Source of the DNA: Allomuricauda sp. M10 | GTDB taxonomy: Bacteria > Bacteroidota > Bacteroidia > Flavobacteriales > Flavobacteriaceae | Assembly: GCF_020782875.1 (NCBI RefSeq) | Contig: NZ_JAJGBN010000002.1 | Location: 248,001-312,000 of the forward strand | Reading direction: 5' to 3' | Length of the DNA stretch: 64,000 nucleotides | Part shown: positions 44,232 to 52,384 of the stretch, piece after piece | How positions within the stretch are numbered: the stretch's first letter is position 1 | Layout: each line of letters starts with the position of its first letter | The notes under the pieces: generated by a model | Databases searched by the model: none | Told to the model about the DNA's origin: nothing | What the model saw: only the letters and a program-made list of their open reading frames with translations | Position numbers and translations under genes: made by a program

Positions 44232-45211
44232 ATTTTTTCACCATGGGCCTCAATGATGTGCTTTACAATGGATAGGCCCAATCCTGAGCCGCCCTCTGTT
44301 CTACTTCCGCTTTGGTCCACACGATAAAAGCGTTCAAAAAGTCGAGGGATGTGCTGTTTGGGAATACCCACGCCGTTATCGGTTACCCTAACGATCACTT
44401 TGTTCTTGATCAAATTTTCCACACTCACCTCGGTGGTTCCGTTGGCATGGCCATACTTAATAGAGTTCACCAAAAGGTTACTGATCACTTGTTGTATTTT
44501 TTCCCTATCTGCACTCACGAAAATGGGATTGGGATATTCCATATCAAAAGTGAGGGCAATATGCTTTTTAGCGGCCTTCATTTCCAACAGATCAAAGGTG
44601 TTTTGTATCAACTCTATAACATCAAAATCTTCTCGCTCCACCTTAAGTTCCCCTGCTTCAAACTTGGTAATCAAATCAAGGTCCTTTACGATGTAAATCA
44701 AGCGCTCCACACCCTTATTGGCTCTTTCCAAGTATTTTTCGCGGAGCTTTTTGTCGCGCATGGCGCCATCCAAAAGGGTAAGGATGTACCCTTGTACGGT
44801 AAACAAGGGAGTCTTCAGTTCGTGGGAAACGTTTCCCAAAAATTCCTTTCGGTACTCTTCCCTGATTTTTAAAGTATCGATCTCTATTTTCTTGCCTTCG
44901 GCAAATTTTTCGATTTCCTCCGTAAGGGTTTTCATGTCGGTGGTCACCGGTTTGGACGAAAAAGAAGAGGATTCCAAAAGGGTAACATCGTCATAGATCT
45001 TTTTGATCCTTCTATAAATAAAACGTTCTACACGTACTTGGATCACCGTAAAAGAGATAATAAAACTGATCAGTGCAAAGAGAGACGTGTATGCCCAATC
45101 CATATGGCCAAGGTCCATGTGGAACAACACAAAAAGCAGGGTGGTTAAAACGGTGATGAATAGGGATGACCTAAGGGCAAACTTGTATGATTTCCTTAGT
45201 TTAATGGCCAT
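44156..45211 (-). CDS. PhoR-like sensor histidine kinase
   Basis: A 351-residue membrane sensor kinase with two transmembrane segments (about 13-30 and 42-58), essentially no periplasmic loop and no HAMP or PAS domain. The H-box is FLGNVSHELKTPL with phosphorylated His130. The N-box is QQVISNLLVNSIKYG, G1 is VTDNGVGIPK, the F-box is LFERFYRVD and G2 is GGSGLGLSIVKHI. Its ATG shares one base with the stop of the response regulator upstream (TAATG), so they form one operon. The absence of an input domain resembles PhoR-type kinases that take their signal from a partner. The signal is not proven. Confidence 0.9.
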   Translation of the reverse strand: MAIKLRKSYKFALRSSLFITVLTTLLFVLFHMDLGHMDWAYTSLFALISFIISFTVIQVRVERFIYRRIKKIYDDVTLLESSSFSSKPVTTDMKTLTEEIEKFAEGKKIEIDTLKIREEYRKEFLGNVSHELKTPLFTVQGYILTLLDGAMRDKKLREKYLERANKGVERLIYIVKDLDLITKFEAGELKVEREDFDVIELIQNTFDLLEMKAAKKHIALTFDMEYPNPIFVSADREKIQQVISNLLVNSIKYGHANGTTEVSVENLIKNKVIVRVTDNGVGIPKQHIPRLFERFYRVDQSGSRTEGGSGLGLSIVKHIIEAHGEKIYVESEVGVGSEFSFTLEKTVNKPA

Positions 45212-45897
45212 TAGAGAACAAACTTATACCCCACACCTTTCACGGTCTTGAAATGATCGTCCCCGATTTTTTCGCGTAGTTTTCGAATATGCACATCAAT
45301 GGTACGGCCCCCTACGACCACCTCGTTGCCCCAGACTTTGTCCAGGATCACTTCTCGTTTGAAAACTTTGTTCGGCTTGGAGGTAAGAAGGGCCAAAAGT
45401 TCAAATTCTTTTCGGGGAAGCACAATTTCTTCACCGTTGTTCACGATTTTGTACTCTTCCCTATTGATTACAATTTCGCCGACTTTTACAATTTCATCGA
45501 CTTCCTTTTTCTCCTCCTTCAACCTTCGAAGCAAGGCTTTTACCTTACTTACCAAAACTTTTGGCTTTATGGGTTTGGTGATATAGTCATCGGCCCCGGC
45601 ATCAAAACCGGCCACTTGGGAGTAATCTTCCCCGCGCGCGGTTAAAAAAGCGATGATCGTATTTTCAAGACCGGGCGTGTTCCGGATCATTTCACACGCT
45701 TCAATACCGTCCATTTCGGGCATCATCACATCCATGATGATGAGATGTGGCTGTTTCTTTTTCGCCTTGGAAACTCCTTCGGCGCCATTTTTGGCCGTGA
45801 AGACCTCATAGCCTTCAGCGGAAAGATTGTAACCTACAATTTCCAGGATATCAGGTTCATCGTCAACAAGTAAGATCTTAATGTCCTTGGTTTTCAT
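45211..45897 (-). CDS. OmpR/PhoB-family response regulator
   Basis: A 228-residue regulator. The receiver domain has the acidic pocket VDDEPDILE, phospho-acceptor Asp56 in IMDVMMPEMDG, the Thr in FLTARGED and the Lys in YITKPIKPK. A winged helix-turn-helix follows (about 135-228; EFELLALLTSKPNKVFKREVILDKVWGNEVVVGGRTIDVHIRKLREKIG). I use the ATG at 45897, since the longer reading starts at TTG. It is divergent from a TonB-dependent receptor gene and faces a spacer with phased TTAAC-type repeats, which it probably binds (inference). Confidence 0.92.
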   Translation of the reverse strand: MKTKDIKILLVDDEPDILEIVGYNLSAEGYEVFTAKNGAEGVSKAKKKQPHLIIMDVMMPEMDGIEACEMIRNTPGLENTIIAFLTARGEDYSQVAGFDAGADDYITKPIKPKVLVSKVKALLRRLKEEKKEVDEIVKVGEIVINREEYKIVNNGEEIVLPRKEFELLALLTSKPNKVFKREVILDKVWGNEVVVGGRTIDVHIRKLREKIGDDHFKTVKGVGYKFVL

Positions 45898-45923
45898 GGG
45901 ATGGTATTTCAATGTTAATCCGT

Positions 45924-45931
45924 CAAATGTA
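45924..45931 (-). promoter_or_regulatory. Candidate -7 element for the two-component operon
   Basis: Reads TACATTTG on the minus strand, a full TAnnTTTG match 27 bases before the response-regulator ATG. The phased repeats at 45959-46028 lie just upstream of it, which is where activator sites would be expected. Confidence 0.45.
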
Positions 45932-45958
45932 AAGATAATACACTAACGGCATAAATGC

Positions 45959-46028
45959 TTAACGTTCATTTAATCTGATAACCTTATTGTAACGTTTCTC
46001 GAAAGAACACTTAACATGTGGCTAACAT
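45959..46028. promoter_or_regulatory. Array of 11-bp-phased TTAAC-type repeats, Pho-box-like
   Basis: Three pairs of 7-mers lie in the spacer between the response regulator and the TonB receptor: TTAACGT/TTAATCT (45959, 45970), ATAACCT/GTAACGT (45978, 45989) and TTAACAT/CTAACAT (46011, 46022). Within each pair the copies start 11 bases apart, and the second and third pairs are also in 11-base register (22 bases apart). OmpR/PhoB proteins bind such direct repeats spaced one helical turn apart, and the PhoP box of Bacillus has a TTAACA core. Binding by the neighbouring regulator is inferred. Confidence 0.6.
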
Positions 46029-46085
46029 CGCTTTTACAGCATGACCGTTTCTTTGCCCCGAAATCTAAATGAGATACAACCGCGT

Positions 46086-48908
46086 ATGAAAACGTATTTG
46101 ATAGTGGCCTTTTCCTTCTTCACCTTGATTGCTTCTGCTCAGCAGAATGGAAGCATTGTAGGTAAATTGACGGACAAGGAACTAAACAACGAACCACTTC
46201 CTTTCGCCAACGTTCTGATCAAAGGAACTACAGTAGGAACCACGTCCGACTTCGATGGTCTTTTTGAGATTCCAGATGTAGCACCAGGATCCTATACCCT
46301 AGTATTTAGCTTTTTGGGATATGAGACTTTGGAAGTCCCCAATGTAGTGGTGGAAGCAGGAAAAGTTACCGAAATAAACACCGGCTTGGGTGCCAGTAGT
46401 GTAGGATTGGACGAAGTAGTAGTGACCACAACGGCCCGTAAAGATTCTGAAGTGGCCCTATTGCTACAACAAAAGAATGCCCTTGTAATGCAGGAGGCCA
46501 TTAGTGCCGAGGCCCTTACCTTAAAAGGTATTGATGATGCCGCTGCGGCAGTTGCCCAAATTTCTGGTATTTCCAAACAACAAGGATCTAGCAATGTATA
46601 TGTAAGAGGTTTGGGAGACCGTTACCAGAACACAACCATGAACGGTCTTTCGTTACCATCGAACGACGTAAACAAAAAGAACATCAATTTGGATCTTTTT
46701 GGGTCCTCGATCATTGAAAACGTTGCAGTAAGCAAAGCGTATAGTCCAACTTTTTATGGGGATTTTGCCGCGGGTAACGTGAACATCGACTCTAAAGAAT
46801 ATACCGGTGATGGATATTTGGAAGTTGCTGTTGGTGGTGGGATCAACACCAATGCTGCTGGCGAGGACTTTGTGAAAAGCGAGGGAACCAGCGATTTTGG
46901 CTTTTATAATAGGTACAGTCATGATCCCTTTGCTATCATTTTGCAGCATGATGTAGACCCAGAATCCGCTTTGGACCCAATTAATTTTTCTGGTGCTATT
47001 GAGGGTGGATATTCTTTCAACTTCAACAATGAAAAATCTCGTTTAAGCTTTTTTGGAGCTGCAAGCTTTGGCAATTCCTATGAATTGAGGGAAGGTCCTG
47101 CTAGGGATTTCACCAACGTTTTGAAATTTGATTTTCCAACGGTTCGTGAATATGCATATAAGACCACCACTACCATGCTTGGTAATGTGGCTTACAAAAT
47201 CAATAGTGAGCACAAGATAAAGTACAGCTCTTTGTTTGTGAACAATTCCACTGATGCGGTGGGTTACTATGGTGTTGATGGTGATGGGTACAACAGGGAT
47301 GGTATTACCTCTGACAACGGATTCTTTGTTCAGAATGTCCAGTTCAATCAAGATATGATCTTCGTGAACCAATTGACTGGTCAGCACATTTTCGACGAGA
47401 AAATATCCTTTGATTGGGGTGTTGGATTTAATAAAGTTTTCTCCGATGAACCAGATAGAAAAAGGTTTACCATGGAGAACTACCAATTCAGTTTGGATGA
47501 TGACCCCAATACCAATCCAGTATTCTTTACCAATACGGCTTTTGAAAATCAGCGTTTTTTCCAAAGTATAGAGGATGATGAATTGAACAGTTATATGGAC
47601 TTATCATACAAACTTTCAGACAACATTACCATGAACTTTGGATATAATGGAAGAAGAAAGGAACGTAGGTTCACTAGTATTAGATACGGCTACCGAATTT
47701 TTGATAGAACTACAGAAATCGAGGATGTTAATGATTTAAACTCCTTCTTTACAATTGAGAATAGCAGTTTGGTTGGAAATGAAAATGCGTTGTACGAAAT
47801 AAGGAACCTCAATCCTATAACCAATGATATTGGTTCCATCAACAGACCAGGGTTACCCGATAATACCTATAAAGGAAACCTAGGTATCCATGCCGGGTAT
47901 GTTTCTGTTGATTTCAAGGTTGGGGAAAAGTTGAACATTGTACCTGGTTTGAGAGCTGAATCTGTAAACCAAAAAATAGTTTACGATGTAATCAATCTTC
48001 CTCCTAGCGACCCAGGGTTTAGAAATGCCTATGAAAACTTGTTCCTTCCCAGTCTTAACTTGAAATATGCACTTACTGAAAATTCCAACCTTCGGGCTAG
48101 TTTCAGTAATACTGTTTCTTTCCCTGAATTCAAAGAAGTTGCCCCATTTGTTTATGAAGGTGTCACACAACGAGTTGGTGGTAATCCTGATCTTTTTGGA
48201 GGAAAAGATGGAACTGGGGTAAACTATTCGGACATCTACAACTTTGATATGAAGTATGAATGGTTCTTGGAAAGAGGTGAAATCATTTCATTGGCTGCTT
48301 TCGGAAAATTGATTCAAGACCCTGTCAACAAAGTAATTGCCGCGGACGCTACTGGAACCCAACGTTTTTTCAGAACCGGGGATCAAGCTGAAGCTTACGG
48401 GGTAGAGCTTGAATTGAGGAAGAACCTGGTTACTGATGCTGATGACAATGCCACAATTTCTGTGGGTATGAATGCAGCTTATACGTATACCCATCAAGAT
48501 TTAAAATCCATTCAAGCTGGTGATGAAAACACTTTTGGAACTTCTTTCGACAGAGACTCTGACGAATTGGAAGGAGCCTCTCCTTTCATTATCAATGCCG
48601 ATTTGAACTACAGCCCCGTTTTTGGCAATTATAAACCAAAAGCAACAGTAGTGTTCTCCTATTTCTCTGATCGTATTTATGCCCTTGGTGCAGGATCATT
48701 GGGCAACATCGTTGAAAACGGAGTTCCTACACTGAATTTTGTTTGGCAAAATGCAATAGGAGAACATTTTGAGGCCAATTTGAGTGCCAGAAACCTTTTG
48801 AATCCAGATGTAACCTTGACTAGGGAAAATACAGGCAATGGGGACATCATTATAAGACAGTATAACCTTGGGGTTAACATTGGGCTAACCCTTAAATATA
48901 AATTTTAA
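46086..48908 (+). CDS. TonB-dependent outer membrane receptor
   Basis: A 940-residue outer membrane receptor with a signal peptide (FFTLIASAQ-Q). It has a carboxypeptidase-regulatory-like domain (about 20-105, LPFANVLIKGTTVGTTSDFDG), a plug domain (about 115-240, AQISGISKQQGSSNVYVRGLGDRYQNTTMNG) and a long barrel ending in LGVNIGLTLKYKF. I start at ATG 46086, where the signal peptide fits; an upstream ATG at 46041 would add 15 residues. It has no SusD partner but is followed after 22 bases by a beta-helix lipoprotein. The promoter region has Pho-box-like repeats, so uptake of a phosphorus source is possible (inference). Confidence 0.92.
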   Translation: MKTYLIVAFSFFTLIASAQQNGSIVGKLTDKELNNEPLPFANVLIKGTTVGTTSDFDGLFEIPDVAPGSYTLVFSFLGYETLEVPNVVVEAGKVTEINTGLGASSVGLDEVVVTTTARKDSEVALLLQQKNALVMQEAISAEALTLKGIDDAAAAVAQISGISKQQGSSNVYVRGLGDRYQNTTMNGLSLPSNDVNKKNINLDLFGSSIIENVAVSKAYSPTFYGDFAAGNVNIDSKEYTGDGYLEVAVGGGINTNAAGEDFVKSEGTSDFGFYNRYSHDPFAIILQHDVDPESALDPINFSGAIEGGYSFNFNNEKSRLSFFGAASFGNSYELREGPARDFTNVLKFDFPTVREYAYKTTTTMLGNVAYKINSEHKIKYSSLFVNNSTDAVGYYGVDGDGYNRDGITSDNGFFVQNVQFNQDMIFVNQLTGQHIFDEKISFDWGVGFNKVFSDEPDRKRFTMENYQFSLDDDPNTNPVFFTNTAFENQRFFQSIEDDELNSYMDLSYKLSDNITMNFGYNGRRKERRFTSIRYGYRIFDRTTEIEDVNDLNSFFTIENSSLVGNENALYEIRNLNPITNDIGSINRPGLPDNTYKGNLGIHAGYVSVDFKVGEKLNIVPGLRAESVNQKIVYDVINLPPSDPGFRNAYENLFLPSLNLKYALTENSNLRASFSNTVSFPEFKEVAPFVYEGVTQRVGGNPDLFGGKDGTGVNYSDIYNFDMKYEWFLERGEIISLAAFGKLIQDPVNKVIAADATGTQRFFRTGDQAEAYGVELELRKNLVTDADDNATISVGMNAAYTYTHQDLKSIQAGDENTFGTSFDRDSDELEGASPFIINADLNYSPVFGNYKPKATVVFSYFSDRIYALGAGSLGNIVENGVPTLNFVWQNAIGEHFEANLSARNLLNPDVTLTRENTGNGDIIIRQYNLGVNIGLTLKYKF

Positions 48909-48930
48909 TTCCTTTTTTAAACTTAAACAG

Positions 48931-50118
48931 ATGAAAAACAAGTTTTTATTTTTAGGTATAGCCGCCGCTTTGTTCATTGCTTGTGAAGCCGACGATACCG
49001 CAGATATTGTTATCAACGATAACAGTGTTACGAACAACACCACCACAACTGGTGGCTCTACTGAAGAAACAGAAGTAAGGATTAGTGGCATTTACACTGA
49101 AGACCTAACCTTGGAGTCAGGTAAGGATTATATCCTAACCGGTGCCACAATTATGGCTAGTGGAACCACCCTTACCATTCCTGCTGGAACAACTATTAAA
49201 GCACAAGCTGCTGGAACAAGTGTCTATTTGGCAATCGCTCAAGGTGCTCAGATCATTGCCGATGGTACTGCTGCCAATCCAATCGTATTCACTTCTGCTG
49301 CAAGCAATCCATCTGCTGGTGACTGGGGTGGATTAATCCTTTTGGGAAGAGCTCCTATTAACTCTGTAACCGGCACCGCCACTTCTACTTCAGAGATTGG
49401 CAACCTTCCTTATGGTGGAAACCAATCAGACGATGACTCAGGAATTTTGAGATATGTTAGAGTTGAGTATTCAGGAGGTGCCGCAGATGGTCAGTCTGAA
49501 AATAATGGATTCTCCTTCTATGGTGTTGGTAATGGAACCATCGTAGAATACATTCAAGCCGTTGAAGGTGATGATGATGGTGTGGAATTTTTCGGGGGAA
49601 CCGTTGACGTACGTTATGTTGTAGTCGTTAATGCTGCTGATGATTCTATCGATTGGACTGAAGGTTTCTCCGGTTCCGTAACAGATGCATATGTAATTCA
49701 AGGTGATGGAATCGGTGACGAAGCTTTCGAATGTGATGGATTCAACACTGATTACACCAATGCCACTGGAACTTTCTCTAATCCAACCGTAAGCAATGTT
49801 ACGATAGTTAGTGAAAGTACTGCTGATAGCACAAGAGGTTTCTTGCTACGTGCAGGAACTCAAGGTACATTTACCAACATTGTTATTATTGGCAAAGCTA
49901 CTGGTATCTCTGTGGATGATGATGATGCGGGTACTCCAACATCACAGAACATTACTGATGACACCCTAACCTTTACCGATGTTACTTTTACCAATGTAGG
50001 CGCAAATACCGAGATTGACGGTGGTGTAGCTGAAGGTGATTTGGTAACCGGAATCGGAAACGGAACTGGTACTGATTATGCTACCTGGACTGCTGGTTGG
50101 ACCGTAGGTATCAACTAA
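48931..50118 (+). CDS. Acidic lipoprotein with predicted right-handed beta-helix
   Basis: A 395-residue lipoprotein (GIAAALFIAC). It has a strongly acidic, Gly/Thr-rich, repetitive body that reads as stacked beta-helix rungs: TLESGKDYILTGATIMASGTT, QGAQIIADGTAANPIVFTS, GDWGGLILLGRAP, RYVRVEYSGGAADGQSENNG, EGDDDGVEFFGG. Similar Flavobacteriaceae proteins are sometimes mislabelled multidrug transporter; nothing here suggests transport. It is 22 bases downstream of the TonB receptor, so it may be a surface partner that binds a ligand or calcium (inference). A strong terminator follows at 50144. Confidence 0.75.
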   Translation: MKNKFLFLGIAAALFIACEADDTADIVINDNSVTNNTTTTGGSTEETEVRISGIYTEDLTLESGKDYILTGATIMASGTTLTIPAGTTIKAQAAGTSVYLAIAQGAQIIADGTAANPIVFTSAASNPSAGDWGGLILLGRAPINSVTGTATSTSEIGNLPYGGNQSDDDSGILRYVRVEYSGGAADGQSENNGFSFYGVGNGTIVEYIQAVEGDDDGVEFFGGTVDVRYVVVVNAADDSIDWTEGFSGSVTDAYVIQGDGIGDEAFECDGFNTDYTNATGTFSNPTVSNVTIVSESTADSTRGFLLRAGTQGTFTNIVIIGKATGISVDDDDAGTPTSQNITDDTLTFTDVTFTNVGANTEIDGGVAEGDLVTGIGNGTGTDYATWTAGWTVGIN

Positions 50119-50143
50119 GCCCAAAATCCAAATGAAAATATGG

Positions 50144-50173
50144 AGCCCCCGATCTCTCGGGGGCTTCTTTTTT
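50144..50173 (+). terminator. Intrinsic terminator after the receptor/lipoprotein operon
   Basis: Arms AGCCCCCGA and TCGGGGGCT around a four-base loop, followed by TCTTTTTTT. It starts 26 bases after the beta-helix lipoprotein stop. Confidence 0.9.
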
Positions 50174-50236
50174 GCATTTCGTCGAAAAGTAACCCCTTAT
50201 TCATCAATTGGTTCCACGATCGCGTTACAATTTTTT

Positions 50237-50244
50237 TATATTTG
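50237..50244 (+). promoter_or_regulatory. Candidate -7 element for the first mini T9SS-sorted gene
   Basis: TATATTTG is a full TAnnTTTG match 28 bases before the ATG at 50272. A TTG lies about 26 bases further upstream, which is more than the usual spacing. Confidence 0.45.
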
Positions 50245-50271
50245 TGGCACAGCGTTTGCAACCATTAACGT

Positions 50272-50583
50272 ATGAAGCACTTTTACCTCGTCATTTTCTT
50301 TTTTGTGTGTGCTCTCGGATTTTCTCAGGAAAATGCCAAGGGCAGTGCCGATATTGACGGGTTCAAGCTCTATCCAAATCCTGTAACCCAAGGTAAGGTC
50401 TACATTGAGACTTCCTTGAATTCCCCAAAAAAAGTATTGGTCTTTGACGTGCTTGGCACCCAAGTTTTGGAAACCACCATTTTGGGTAAGGAACTCAACC
50501 TTTCCAACCTGGACAAAGGAGTGTATATCCTTCGTGTTTTTGAGAACAACAAAGTGGCTACCAGAAAGTTAATCATCAAATAG
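50272..50583 (+). CDS. Small secreted protein made of a signal peptide and a T9SS type A sorting domain
   Basis: A 103-residue protein: a signal peptide (VCALGFSQ-E), about ten linker residues, then a complete type A T9SS C-terminal domain. Visible sorting-domain motifs are GFKLYPNPV, KVLVFDVLGTQVLET, LNLSNLDKGVYILRV and the basic end KLIIK. There is no room for any cargo domain. Such domains normally target a large protein through the PorSS/T9SS to the surface and are then removed. Here the domain is the whole mature protein. It has a tandem paralogue at 50716. Confidence 0.85.
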   Translation: MKHFYLVIFFFVCALGFSQENAKGSADIDGFKLYPNPVTQGKVYIETSLNSPKKVLVFDVLGTQVLETTILGKELNLSNLDKGVYILRVFENNKVATRKLIIK

Positions 50584-50715
50584 CCCGAATTTCCCCTTCA
50601 ACAAACCACATTTTTTACGAGTTTCCCAACACACTGGCCCGTTTCACAACAAATAATGGGTGTTCTATAGCTGTTTATCTACATTTACGTTGCGCATTAC
50701 CCCAAATCTGCATAC

Positions 50716-51039
50716 ATGAAGAAACTCTACTTTATTATACTTATGGCTTTACCCATACTTACTTACGGTCAGGAATTGGTCAGCATAAACACCGAGCCCA
50801 TTCAAGAGCTCAAGGGTTTTAAGATGTACCCCAATCCGGCTTATGGGGATGAAGTGTACATCACCACCGAATCCAATGGCTCCAAGGACATTAAAATCTA
50901 TGATGTTTTCGGGGAGGTTGTGTTAACGGATAGGATCAATACCAATACCTTGGACATTTCCCGACTTGTTCCTGGCGTGTACGTGCTCCAAGTAACGGAA
51001 GATAAAAAAACCATGACCCGAAAGCTGGTCGTGAAATAA
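50716..51039 (+). CDS. Small secreted T9SS sorting-domain protein (tandem paralogue)
   Basis: A 107-residue paralogue of the preceding gene with the same plan: signal peptide (LPILTYGQ-E), a short linker, and a type A sorting domain with GFKMYPNPAYG, DIKIYDVFGEVVLTD, LDISRLVPGVYVLQV and the end KLVVK. The 132-base gap between the two genes shows no clear hairpin, so each probably has its own promoter. A U-rich hairpin terminator follows at 51053. Confidence 0.85.
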   Translation: MKKLYFIILMALPILTYGQELVSINTEPIQELKGFKMYPNPAYGDEVYITTESNGSKDIKIYDVFGEVVLTDRINTNTLDISRLVPGVYVLQVTEDKKTMTRKLVVK

Positions 51040-51052
51040 GCAAGATCTTTTG

Positions 51053-51081
51053 AGCTCCTTTTACCAAGGGGCTTTTTTTTT
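51053..51081 (+). terminator. Intrinsic terminator after the second mini T9SS gene
   Basis: Arms AGCTCCTT and AAGGGGCT (one G-U pair) followed by a run of T. It ends 18 bases before the next ATG. Confidence 0.75.
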
Positions 51082-51099
51082 GGGTAATTTTACCCATTC

Positions 51100-52086
51100 A
51101 TGCATCCTATAAACACAGACCGAATCTTTTCCATTGCCAATTCCCATGAATTTGAGGACATGGCATTGCAACAATTCAACTATCAATATCGGAACAATTC
51201 GGTCTACCAGGGTTTTTGTGACCACTTGGGCAAATCCCCTTCCCACTTACAAAAACTGAGTGACATTCCTTTTTTGCCTATCGAATTTTTCAAGTCGCAC
51301 AACGTTGTTTCCTCGACCGATAAACCTCAGGCTATTTTTGAAAGTAGTGGCACCACCCAAAGTGCTACCAGCAAACATTTTGTTCACGACTTATCATTGT
51401 ACGAGCAAAGTTTTTTAAAGGGTTTTTCTTCCTTTTATGGACCTGTAGAAGATTATTGCATCCTAGCATTGCTTCCCGCTTATTTGGAACGCCAAGGATC
51501 ATCATTGGTATATATGGCCAACGATTTGGTGAAACGATCCCAACATCCTGACAGTGGATTTTACCTGTACGATCTGGCATCACTTCAACAAAAAATGATG
51601 GTTTTGGAACAAAACGGAACCAAAACGCTATTGATCGGGGTCTCGTTTGCACTATTGGATTTGGCCGAACAATTTCCAATGAAACTCCAGAATACCATCA
51701 TCATGGAAACTGGCGGTATGAAGGGTCGAAGAAAAGAGTTGATCAGGGAAGAACTTCACGGAATCCTTAAAAATGCCTTCGGTGTACCTACTATTCATTC
51801 GGAATATGGCATGACCGAATTGTTGTCCCAGGCCTATTCCAAAGGAAATGGGATTTTTGAAACCCCTCCTTGGATGAAGATCATTACCCGCGATACCGAA
51901 GATCCTTTGAGCCTTCAAACTGAGGGAAAAACAGGCGGCATTAATATTATAGATTTGGCCAATCTGTATTCCTGCTCCTTTATCGCTACCCAAGATTTAG
52001 GAAAGACCTATCCCGATGGTTCCTTTGAGGTTTTGGGAAGATTCGATAGCTCCGATATTCGCGGTTGTAATTTAATGGTGCTGTGA
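51100..52086 (+). CDS. LuxE-like acyl-protein synthetase / acyltransferase family protein
   Basis: A 328-residue adenylate-forming-like protein of the LuxE family. The N-terminal segment YQGFCDHLGKSPSHLQKLSDIPFLPIEFFKSH and the nucleotide-binding loop FESSGTTQSATSKHF are present, with SEYGMTELLSQAYS near the C-terminus as the second ATP-binding block. LuxE activates fatty acids as acyl-AMP for the LuxC reductase in bioluminescence. No luxC, luxD or luxAB is in the window, so this lone member must have a different role, such as activating an acyl group for a glycan or lipid (inference). Confidence 0.78.
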   Translation: MHPINTDRIFSIANSHEFEDMALQQFNYQYRNNSVYQGFCDHLGKSPSHLQKLSDIPFLPIEFFKSHNVVSSTDKPQAIFESSGTTQSATSKHFVHDLSLYEQSFLKGFSSFYGPVEDYCILALLPAYLERQGSSLVYMANDLVKRSQHPDSGFYLYDLASLQQKMMVLEQNGTKTLLIGVSFALLDLAEQFPMKLQNTIIMETGGMKGRRKELIREELHGILKNAFGVPTIHSEYGMTELLSQAYSKGNGIFETPPWMKIITRDTEDPLSLQTEGKTGGINIIDLANLYSCSFIATQDLGKTYPDGSFEVLGRFDSSDIRGCNLMVL

Positions 52087-52140
52087 AAGAAATCCAACAC
52101 TAACCAATGAGATTATCTTCAACCTGAACTTTACAAAAAT

Positions 52141-52216
52141 GTCATCCTGAATGTAATGAAGAATCTAGTATTGCTTCATTCAATTCTAGAGATTTTTCGC
52201 TTTGCTCAAAATGGCA
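52141..52216. repeat. Palindromic REP-like repeat unit 1
   Basis: A GTCATCCTGAATG...GAAGAATCT arm at 52141 is followed by an inverted, decayed mate ending near ...CGCTTTGCTCAAAATGGC. This is the general form of dispersed palindromic repeats common in Bacteroidota intergenic regions. It lies in the gap between the convergent LuxE-like gene and tyrS. Confidence 0.55.
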
Positions 52217-52240
52217 TCAAAGTCTTTTTTCGTAAAAATG

Positions 52241-52274
52241 TTTTATTCCACCACTAAAACAAAGTGATTTTCGT
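52241..52274 (-). pseudogene. Relic of the tyrS 3' end
   Basis: On the minus strand this codes DENHFVLVVE followed by a stop, aligned in frame with the true tyrS end [10 protein letters not shown] stop at 52385. The similarity continues a few bases past the stop on both copies (CGT-AAATGTTT). The DNA copies are roughly 75-80% identical, so it is an old duplicate or displaced tail. It lies between the two palindromic repeat units. Confidence 0.6.
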
Positions 52275-52350
52275 CAACCTGAACTTGTTTCAGGTTCTCA
52301 TCTGTAAGAAATTAAACTGCATGAGATTCTGAAATAAATTCAGAATGACG
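52273..52350. repeat. Palindromic REP-like repeat unit 2
   Basis: Two hairpins, CCTGAACTTGTTTCAGG (52278-52294) and ATTCTGAAATAAATTCAGAAT-type (52326-52346), are inverted copies of one 23-base unit (52279-52301 and 52321-52343, matching at 19 of 23 positions). It may act as a transcript end for the convergent genes, since no other terminator is seen in this 298-base gap. Confidence 0.7.
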
Positions 52351-52384
52351 CTTTTTCAAAACTTTTAAAAAACCCGTCAAATGT

